Source: TWA4 sp051879195 (GTDB lineage: Bacteria > Bacillota > Clostridia > Lachnospirales > Lachnospiraceae). From it: 19,815 nucleotides of DNA. The stretch is taken from NCBI GenBank assembly GCA_051879195.1, contig JBJELO010000035.1:1-19815 (forward strand), in the 5' to 3' direction. Position numbers and translations under genes: made by a program. Of this stretch, positions 14,775 through 19,815 are shown in pieces. A model generated the notes under the pieces. It was not told the DNA's origin, ran no database searches, and worked only from the letters and a program-made list of their open reading frames with translations. How positions within the stretch are numbered: the first letter of the stretch is position 1; every line of letters starts with the position of its first letter.

Positions 14775-15809
14775 ATGAAATCATCGCTTAAACATGCCCT
14801 GTATACCGTACTTGCAGCAGCTCTGACAGGTTCTCTGCTGCTTGCCGGATGCGGAAAGCATATCGGTTCAGTCGAAAATGATACACAAATTAATACGGAG
14901 ACCGTATCAGAACCGACTCAGACTGCCGAAAGCAGTTCAAAGGAAGAATCCTCTTCTTCACAGCATACGGAAGTTCCTTCCGAAACCGCTGCAAAAGAAG
15001 AATCCACTTCCGCACAGAATGCGAAGCCTTCTGAAAGCAGCGCAAAGGAAACTCCCTCCGAAAGCAGATCGGAGACAGAAGCCCCTTCTGAGTCTCATAA
15101 ACAGAATGACTGGACAAAATACAGCAATGAAGCCCAGGGCTGGGGACAGGGAGTCAATTTCAATTCCAAAAATCAGCCGGAGGGATCCCTGAGCTATCAG
15201 AAAAAGTACGGCTCCTATGACGCACATTTTATCGGGTCCGATACCGATGACAAGGTGATCTGGCTGACTCTGGATGAAGGCTACGAAAACGGTTACACAT
15301 CCAGAATTCTTGATGTGCTGAAGGAGAAAAACTGTCAGGCCGTCTTTTTCATAACCGGCCCTTATGCAGAACAGAATCCCGATCTGATCCGCCGGATGAT
15401 TGACGAAGGTCATATTGTAGGGAATCATTCCTGGTCCCATCCCTCCAAAGGGATGCCATCTCTCTCCGTGGAAGATCAGATTGCCGATATCACCAGACTT
15501 CACGATTACGTAAAAGAACATTTCAATTATGAAATGACACTGTTCCGCAATCCGGCAGGCATTTTCAGCGAACGCTCCCTTGCCGTAACCAGATCCCTCG
15601 GATACGATTCCATGTTCTGGAGCTTTGCCTACGCCGACTGGGATCCCGACGACCAGCCGAATCCGCAGACCGCACTGAAAAAACTGGTTGACCGCCTTCA
15701 TCCCGGTGCACTGTACCTGCTCCACGCCGTATCGGAAACCAACACGGAAATCCTCGGCGACTTTATTGATGAAGCACGCAGTCAGGGATATGAATTCAGA
15801 TTGCCGTAA
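14775..15809 (+). CDS. PdaA-like polysaccharide deacetylase lipoprotein
   Basis: A 344-residue NodB-fold deacetylase. The signal peptide ends in a lipobox, LLLAGC, with Cys26 as the lipid site. A Ser/Glu/Thr linker (about 27-108) contains three imperfect repeats beginning KEES, KEES and KETP. The catalytic domain has LTLDEGYENGYT (Asp167, Glu168), NHSWSHP (His218, His222), FRNPAG (Arg258) and LLHAVSETN (His317). The Asp-Glu-Gly form and ENGYT are those of PdaA, which removes the N-acetyl group from muramic acid on the way to muramic-delta-lactam in spore cortex. B. subtilis PdaA acts after the amidase CwlD, and an amidase gene lies directly upstream here. A lipid anchor with a long linker is unusual for PdaA. 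AAAGGA lies 8 bases upstream of the ATG. Confidence 0.9.
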   Translation: MKSSLKHALYTVLAAALTGSLLLAGCGKHIGSVENDTQINTETVSEPTQTAESSSKEESSSSQHTEVPSETAAKEESTSAQNAKPSESSAKETPSESRSETEAPSESHKQNDWTKYSNEAQGWGQGVNFNSKNQPEGSLSYQKKYGSYDAHFIGSDTDDKVIWLTLDEGYENGYTSRILDVLKEKNCQAVFFITGPYAEQNPDLIRRMIDEGHIVGNHSWSHPSKGMPSLSVEDQIADITRLHDYVKEHFNYEMTLFRNPAGIFSERSLAVTRSLGYDSMFWSFAYADWDPDDQPNPQTALKKLVDRLHPGALYLLHAVSETNTEILGDFIDEARSQGYEFRLP

Positions 15810-15828
15810 AATTGCCCTAAACCATCAA

Positions 15829-15864
15829 AACTCCCCGTTGCTCACGCAGCGGGGAGTTCCCTTT
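15829..15864. terminator. Hairpin terminator between convergent genes, with an alternative fold
   Basis: AACTCCCCGTTGC (15829-15841) pairs with GCAGCGGGGAGTT (15846-15858), 13 bp with one wobble, around TCAC. On the + strand it is followed by CCCTTT, a weak U-tract; on the minus strand by TTTTG. It lies between the deacetylase (+) and the ATPase/nuclease gene (-). A competing stem, GCTCACGC (15840-15847) with GCGTGAGC (15867-15874), shares part of the same bases. A further small hairpin, AATTACGA with TCGTAGTT, lies at 15901-15921. Confidence 0.65.
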
Positions 15865-15926
15865 GAGCGTGAGCTAAAATCTTTGAACCGTATCCGGGAT
15901 AATTACGAGAAAATCGTAGTTACCTT

Positions 15927-17651
15927 TTATCTCTGTTTGAAGAGCACCCTGCACTGTTTCCTGAAAAATGCAATTCCAAAGCACAGTACACAATCATAGT
16001 CTTCTGCAAATTCTTCTGCATACTTTCTGTCATCGATCTGTTTCAGAGCCTGCTCACAGTCTCTTTGAAGCTCTTCTTTCTTCCGTGAACGTTTTACTTC
16101 AAAAACGGCAACCTGTCCGTTCTCGTAGTTTTTGACGATCACATCACTCCGCCCTTCCCCGTGTTCTTTATTGGATTCCACCTGATATCCTGCTCCGCTG
16201 AAAAGCCCGGCAAGGAAAGCATGATAAAACGATTCATTGTAATCATAATAGCTTATGGTACGACGCAGCAGTTTTGTCATTTCTTTTGCAGCTGCCTCAT
16301 CGTCTCCGTTCCATACGGCCGAAAACAATGCTCTTTTATCCCAGCTCTTCACACTTTTTCTGAACCATTCCACAATCGTGTCCTGAAAGATCGTTTTGAC
16401 TTCTTCGTTGGGAATCTTCAGATAAATCTCTCCCGGTTCCGGCTTCCCGCAATCTTCACCCGGCTTTGCCGCCGTCAGATAGCCGGTCAGATAAAGAATA
16501 CTCCAGAAATCTTCTTCTGATGCCGCTTCCGGACTGTATCCGAATTCCTGCTGACCGGCATCTTTCAGATTGTTAAATAAAGTATAATCAGAATCCTCAT
16601 TCACTTTCACTTTTACACAGCCACCGGCTAAAAGCCCTTCCAGCTTGTCATTGACCTCCAGGCCCATCTTCCCGATGAAGCGCCTGATAATATCATTGTG
16701 ACTGGTATCTTTCCAGTAATTTGCCGGCAGCATATCCGGATTCTTCTCCAGATCGCTCACATAATTCAGTACATCCCATGGACAGTACATATCCTGTTCG
16801 CCAAAGCGGTATCCATCATACCAGTGCTTCACAACTTCCCTGCGTGATAAAAATCCGGCATCTGCCAGAAGCTGATCCACTTCATCCACTGTGAAACCAA
16901 AACAATCCATATAACGATTCCCTGCAATTGAATTGGTCTTAAAATGATTCGTCCCTGTAAAAATACTTTCTTTTGCTATCCTCAGACATCCTGTTACAAC
17001 CGCAAACTGCAGAAAAACATTGGTTTTCAAAGACGAACTCATGATGGTCCTGATCACATCCAGCATCTCGCGGTAATACCCGTATTCACTTGCTTTTGCC
17101 AGCGGAACATCGTATTCATCAATCAGAAGAATGACCGGTTTCCCATAATGCATATACATCATGCGTGTAAGCAGAAAGAGGCTGTTGCGAATCTCCGTAT
17201 CCGAAGCAGTTCCTGCCTTCAGCCTTGCAAAACAGTTCCTGTCATCGCTGTCAATCCTGCTGCTGTTCATCAGATAGGCATGCTCCACACATAAAGAGGA
17301 AATACAGAACGCAAGCTGATGATACGATGAACTGAACTGATTGCCGGCCACATCCTTAAACGTAAGAAATAATACCGGCCACTGGTTCATCCACTCACTG
17401 CACAGCTTCTCATCTCCGGCAATCTCCAGCCCACAAAACAGAGACCGGCTGTCTTTCCTGATATCGAAAAAGGTCTGCAGCATGGTCATGGCCAGAGTCT
17501 TGCCAAAACGCCGGGGTCTTGTAATCAGATTGACCTTAAAGCTGTCCTGCAGCAGCTCTGCAATAAACCCTGTCTTATCAACATAATAGCCGCCGTTCTT
17601 ACGCAGCAATTCAAAATTGTCCTCCCCCACCGGCAGCAGAATCCTGCTCAT
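15927..17651 (-). CDS. AAA-ATPase-like protein with C-terminal PD-(D/E)XK nuclease domain
   Basis: A 574-residue two-domain protein. The N-terminal AAA-ATPase_like region has a short Walker A-type loop, TRPRRFGKTL (Lys51), Walker B VILLIDEYD (Asp178, Glu179), and the conserved block TGCLRIAKESIFTG (220-233). The C-terminal PDDEXK_9-type domain has GRSDVIV (Asp503), FEVKRS (Glu518, Lys520) and a QIDDRKY motif (Gln538 to Tyr544), so the nuclease residues look intact. The family occurs in many copies in gut Clostridia and Bacteroides, and its role is unproven; mobile-element or defence functions have been suggested. It stands alone, with its own promoter and no toxin-antitoxin or restriction partner beside it. 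The ATG is preceded by GGGGGTGAG. Confidence 0.9.
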   Translation of the reverse strand: MSRILLPVGEDNFELLRKNGGYYVDKTGFIAELLQDSFKVNLITRPRRFGKTLAMTMLQTFFDIRKDSRSLFCGLEIAGDEKLCSEWMNQWPVLFLTFKDVAGNQFSSSYHQLAFCISSLCVEHAYLMNSSRIDSDDRNCFARLKAGTASDTEIRNSLFLLTRMMYMHYGKPVILLIDEYDVPLAKASEYGYYREMLDVIRTIMSSSLKTNVFLQFAVVTGCLRIAKESIFTGTNHFKTNSIAGNRYMDCFGFTVDEVDQLLADAGFLSRREVVKHWYDGYRFGEQDMYCPWDVLNYVSDLEKNPDMLPANYWKDTSHNDIIRRFIGKMGLEVNDKLEGLLAGGCVKVKVNEDSDYTLFNNLKDAGQQEFGYSPEAASEEDFWSILYLTGYLTAAKPGEDCGKPEPGEIYLKIPNEEVKTIFQDTIVEWFRKSVKSWDKRALFSAVWNGDDEAAAKEMTKLLRRTISYYDYNESFYHAFLAGLFSGAGYQVESNKEHGEGRSDVIVKNYENGQVAVFEVKRSRKKEELQRDCEQALKQIDDRKYAEEFAEDYDCVLCFGIAFFRKQCRVLFKQR

Positions 17652-17703
17652 CGACTCACCCCCGTTTCAACCAGAAGATACATTAAATCCTATTTATATT
17701 TTT

Positions 17704-17732
17704 ATATTATCACATGTTATTCATTATTGCAA
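17704..17732 (-). promoter_or_regulatory. Possible promoter of the ATPase/nuclease gene
   Basis: On the minus strand TTGCAA (plus 17727-17732) is followed after 17 bases by TAATAT (plus 17704-17709). Four of six bases match in each hexamer. The surrounding DNA is AT-rich and lies about 50 bases upstream of the start codon. No clear terminator for the upstream dehydrogenase was found in 17733-17792. Confidence 0.45.
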
Positions 17733-17792
17733 GAGGAATTTACAGTTTTTATCTGCAACACTTCTACATGCTTTTTCCGGTCCGACAGCAGA

Positions 17793-18803
17793 TCAGTATC
17801 GGATTACCACATTCAATGCCTCATCCACCTGCGCTGCCTTTTCAATCGCCTCCGGCAGTTTTTCCCAGGGATATTCGTGTGTGATGATCGATTCGATATC
17901 CCATCTTCCGCTTTCCATGATCTGCATAACATCCCGTACATCCTCCGGGTAATATCCGCCGGAACCGATGAGCGCATGCTGCGCAAATGTCATGGCAAGA
18001 ACATCCACCGGCCGTTTTCCTGCACGAACAGCAACTACAACGATACGGCTTTCGATTTTACCCATATCCTGATAAATGTCCAGAATCGACTCCGCGCCTG
18101 CCGCGTCAATATAAATATCCACATCCGCCGTTATTCCTTTTAATGACGGTGCTTCCCCGAAACAGGAAATTGCCGCAGCCTTCAGATCTTCTTTTCCGTT
18201 GTTGCAGACCGCGAAGCCCAGTTCTGCTGCTTTTTTCAGACGAAAATCCGAATGATCGCAGATCATCACCTGTTCACATCCGAAATACTTCAACGCAATA
18301 GCCGCGGCAATGCCGATGGTACCCGCACCGAAGACAATTGCCTTTTCTCCCGGTTTCGGTGCAGAACGCCTTGCCGCACGACATCCTACCGTAAACGGTT
18401 CGATCAGACTTGCTTCCTTTGAAGATATCCTATCACTGACACGATAAACCTGCTTATCCCATTGTGCATCGGGAATCAGCACATATTCTGAAAAACCACC
18501 CACAGTCCCGGCTCTCTTCGGATCCCCTTTAGCCAGAAGCGGATAGGGATAAACCCGGTCTCCCACATGGATGTCCGTCACCGCTTTCCCCACCTGAACA
18601 ACCTCGGACACCATTTCATGTCCGAATTCACCGCCAACGGTGATGCGGTGCCCGGTTCCCGGTCCATGCGTATAGACCGCCACATCCGTCCCGCAGATAC
18701 TGGCATAAAGATTGCGCACTACGATATCATGATCATCTGCTTCGGGTGTTTCCAGTTCTGTCAGTAAAATATCCTTTTTCCCATTATAAATTGCCGCTTT
18801 CAT
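17793..18803 (-). CDS. Zinc-type medium-chain alcohol/polyol dehydrogenase
   Basis: A 336-residue MDR-family dehydrogenase oxidising an alcohol or polyol with a nicotinamide cofactor. Catalytic zinc ligands are likely Cys37 (SICGTD), His62-Glu63 (GEFGHE) and Glu135 (IEPFTVGCRA). The Rossmann loop is GAGTIG (159-164), and Asp183 after the second strand favours NAD(H). The four-cysteine structural zinc loop of classical ADHs and sorbitol dehydrogenases is absent: residues about 86-106 contain no Cys. The substrate cannot be read from sequence; relatives include sorbitol, threonine and L-idonate dehydrogenases. GAGAGG lies 6 bases upstream of the ATG. No sugar transporter or kinase is adjacent. 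Confidence 0.9.
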   Translation of the reverse strand: MKAAIYNGKKDILLTELETPEADDHDIVVRNLYASICGTDVAVYTHGPGTGHRITVGGEFGHEMVSEVVQVGKAVTDIHVGDRVYPYPLLAKGDPKRAGTVGGFSEYVLIPDAQWDKQVYRVSDRISSKEASLIEPFTVGCRAARRSAPKPGEKAIVFGAGTIGIAAAIALKYFGCEQVMICDHSDFRLKKAAELGFAVCNNGKEDLKAAAISCFGEAPSLKGITADVDIYIDAAGAESILDIYQDMGKIESRIVVVAVRAGKRPVDVLAMTFAQHALIGSGGYYPEDVRDVMQIMESGRWDIESIITHEYPWEKLPEAIEKAAQVDEALNVVIRY

Positions 18804-18887
18804 ACTGTACCTCTCTTTCTGAACCTGCCATTTTCTGACTCTGCCGTCTTACGAACAGTTATTTAAGTTTAAGATTAATTTTATCTG

Positions 18888-19256
18888 TTATTTCAAACCT
18901 TTGCAAAGCGGAATCAGACACATCAGCACCACGATTCCGATCAATCCGATCACAACACCAAAGATCATCTGTCCCCACACCATGCAGAAGCACATGCCGA
19001 TTCCAAGCGCCAGGGCCCCAATGATACCGACCACTGCTGTCAGTACAGCTTTCCCAGTAATCTGAATCGGCGCCTTGTTTTCCATTTTTCTCCATACAAA
19101 CACCGTAATCAGTGCAAAAACAAGGCCCACGCAGCCCAGAATAATCCCCGGTCTGAATGCATTCCATTCCTCAATGAGAGCCATACACATGCCCAGTGCA
19201 AAAAAGATGCAACTGATTGTTCCCAGAATCATTGTTACGAAGCTGCTTTTCTTCAT
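18888..19256 (-). CDS. Small four-span membrane protein
   Basis: A 122-residue hydrophobic protein with about four transmembrane segments (roughly 7-27, 35-54, 68-88 and 95-115), short loops and a basic WRKMENK stretch between spans 2 and 3. I do not recognise a named family; similar short proteins occur in gut Firmicutes. AGGAGG lies 8 bases upstream of the ATG, inside the end of the 94-residue gene, whose stop is a single base away. Translational coupling is therefore likely. It is the last gene of a three-gene small-protein cassette. The 83-base gap to the dehydrogenase start shows no strong terminator. Confidence 0.82.
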   Translation of the reverse strand: MKKSSFVTMILGTISCIFFALGMCMALIEEWNAFRPGIILGCVGLVFALITVFVWRKMENKAPIQITGKAVLTAVVGIIGALALGIGMCFCMVWGQMIFGVVIGLIGIVVLMCLIPLCKGLK

Positions 19257-19257
19257 A

Positions 19258-19542
19258 TTATTTTACCTCCTGCTTCATTGTGTCAGCGTTGTTTTTTTCC
19301 TCTTCTATTGTGTTCTCTTTTTCTTTTGCATTTTCCTTTTCTGCCGTATTTCCCGGGACATGATTTCCTTCTGTCACCTTTTCCAGAAAGGCATCCACAA
19401 ATGCATCTTCAATTTTCTTATAACCGCCCACAACCGTGTCCTCTACCTTTTTATATCCATCCACAACTGTCTCTTCAATCTTTTTGTACGCAGAAGTGGC
19501 CTTCTCTGCCATTTTTCCGGTTTTCAGTTTATATTCATCCAT
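19258..19542 (-). CDS. Small protein with tandem 11-residue amphipathic repeats
   Basis: A 94-residue hydrophilic protein with no signal peptide. Residues 18-50 are three tandem hendecads: AYKKIEETVVD, GYKKVEDTVVG and GYKKIEDAFVD. An 11-residue period matches three turns of a slightly unwound helix, as in apolipoproteins and synuclein, which lie on membrane surfaces. Tyr, Ile/Val and Val would form one face, and Lys/Glu the other. The tail (about 57-94) is Glu/Lys/Asn-rich and probably disordered. GGGAGG lies 8 bases upstream of the ATG. It is coupled to a four-span membrane protein and preceded by a 26-residue membrane peptide, so a membrane-bound partner is plausible. Function is unknown. 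Confidence 0.8.
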   Translation of the reverse strand: MDEYKLKTGKMAEKATSAYKKIEETVVDGYKKVEDTVVGGYKKIEDAFVDAFLEKVTEGNHVPGNTAEKENAKEKENTIEEEKNNADTMKQEVK

Positions 19543-19564
19543 AATCCAATCCTCCCTGATTTTT

Positions 19565-19596
19565 TGCAGCAGTTCAGTTCCTGCTGAACTGCTGCA
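19565..19596. other. Strong hairpin upstream of the repeat-protein gene
   Basis: TGCAGCAGTTCAG (19565-19577) pairs perfectly with CTGAACTGCTGCA (19584-19596) around TTCCTG. On the + strand it is followed by TATTTTTA, like a terminator, yet no + strand gene ends here. On the minus strand it lies in the 100-base gap between the 26-residue and 94-residue genes and is followed by AAAAAATC, so it should not terminate. It may protect or process the mRNA, or end an unseen antisense RNA. Confidence 0.65.
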
Positions 19597-19642
19597 TATT
19601 TTTACGTGTAATACTGCTGCTTTCTCAAACTATTGTAACTGT

Positions 19643-19723
19643 TTATTTATTGTTTCTTTTATATATGATTCCTGCTGCTGCAGCCACCACAACTACGACA
19701 ACAACTGCGATCTTTCCTGCCAT
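19643..19723 (-). CDS. 26-residue single-span membrane peptide
   Basis: A short reading frame: ATG at 19721-19723, TAA at 19643-19645. GGAGG lies 6 bases upstream. The peptide starts MAGKIA, has seven consecutive Val then four Ala, and ends GIIYKRNNK: one transmembrane helix with a basic cytoplasmic tail. The seven Val use four different codons (GTT, GTC, GTA, GTG), which argues for selection on the protein and not a simple DNA repeat. It is oriented with, and 100 bases upstream of, the 94-residue gene. Relatives could be small membrane regulators or type I toxin-like peptides; neither is shown. No clear promoter was identified in 19741-19815, which is AT-rich. Confidence 0.7.
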   Translation of the reverse strand: MAGKIAVVVVVVVAAAAGIIYKRNNK

Positions 19724-19815
19724 GTTGTCCCTCCTCTCTTTTGTTATGGATGTATCTTAACGGATGAATATTTATTTTTTGCTTATATTTTGTTTGGATT
19801 ATGTTAATTGTGAAT

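Noticed and set aside
14958..15725. 255-codon minus-strand frame opposite the deacetylase
   Set aside because: Shadow of the PdaA-like catalytic domain; no independent support.

Overview
The window looks like chromosome from an anaerobic, low-to-mid GC Firmicute, most likely a gut Clostridia of the Lachnospiraceae type. The support is indirect. It carries an oxygen-sensitive class III ribonucleotide reductase with its radical-SAM activase, a Csp-like subtilase without a signal peptide, a PdaA-like deacetylase and SPDTG-type cell-wall anchoring. Shine-Dalgarno sites are strong, and several sigma-A-like promoters with 16-17 bp spacers can be read. I see no tRNA, rRNA, CRISPR array, IS element or phage gene.

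Layout. (1) 1-2797: the tail of an unidentified + strand gene with its terminator, a Csp-like subtilase on the minus strand, and a divergent zinc-dependent phospholipase C-family protein. (2) 2798-9003: nucleotide metabolism on the minus strand. One transcription unit runs nrdG - dut - TPR membrane protein - hflX, with a clear promoter in front and a hairpin terminator behind. nrdD stands alone downstream of it. nrdD has a glutaredoxin/NrdH-like domain fused at its C-terminus. Its upstream region holds a perfect match to the NrdR-box consensus over a putative promoter, then a terminator-like hairpin, then a second near-consensus promoter. (3) 9179-10606: a signal-peptide-bearing, acidic, BspA-type leucine-rich-repeat surface protein with an SPDTG sorting motif. 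(4) 10777-15864: a + strand envelope module. It has an OmpR-type response regulator, a HAMP histidine kinase and a membrane-anchored extracytoplasmic protein in one tight operon, followed by an N-acetylmuramoyl-L-alanine amidase and a lipoprotein PdaA-like deacetylase. (5) 15901-18803, minus strand: an AAA-ATPase/PD-(D/E)XK protein and a medium-chain dehydrogenase. (6) 18888-19723, minus strand: a cassette of three small membrane-associated proteins. These are a 26-residue single-span peptide, a 94-residue protein with three tandem 11-residue amphipathic repeats, and a 122-residue four-span protein.

How they may work together. nrdD, nrdG and dut supply dNTPs anaerobically and keep dUTP low, and the NrdR box fits repression when dATP/ATP is high. 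The two-component operon, amidase and deacetylase plausibly form a sense-and-remodel peptidoglycan block, but no shared regulatory site was proven. The small-protein cassette (6) and the nrdD regulatory region are the least conventional parts of the window. No gap between genes exceeds 300 bases.
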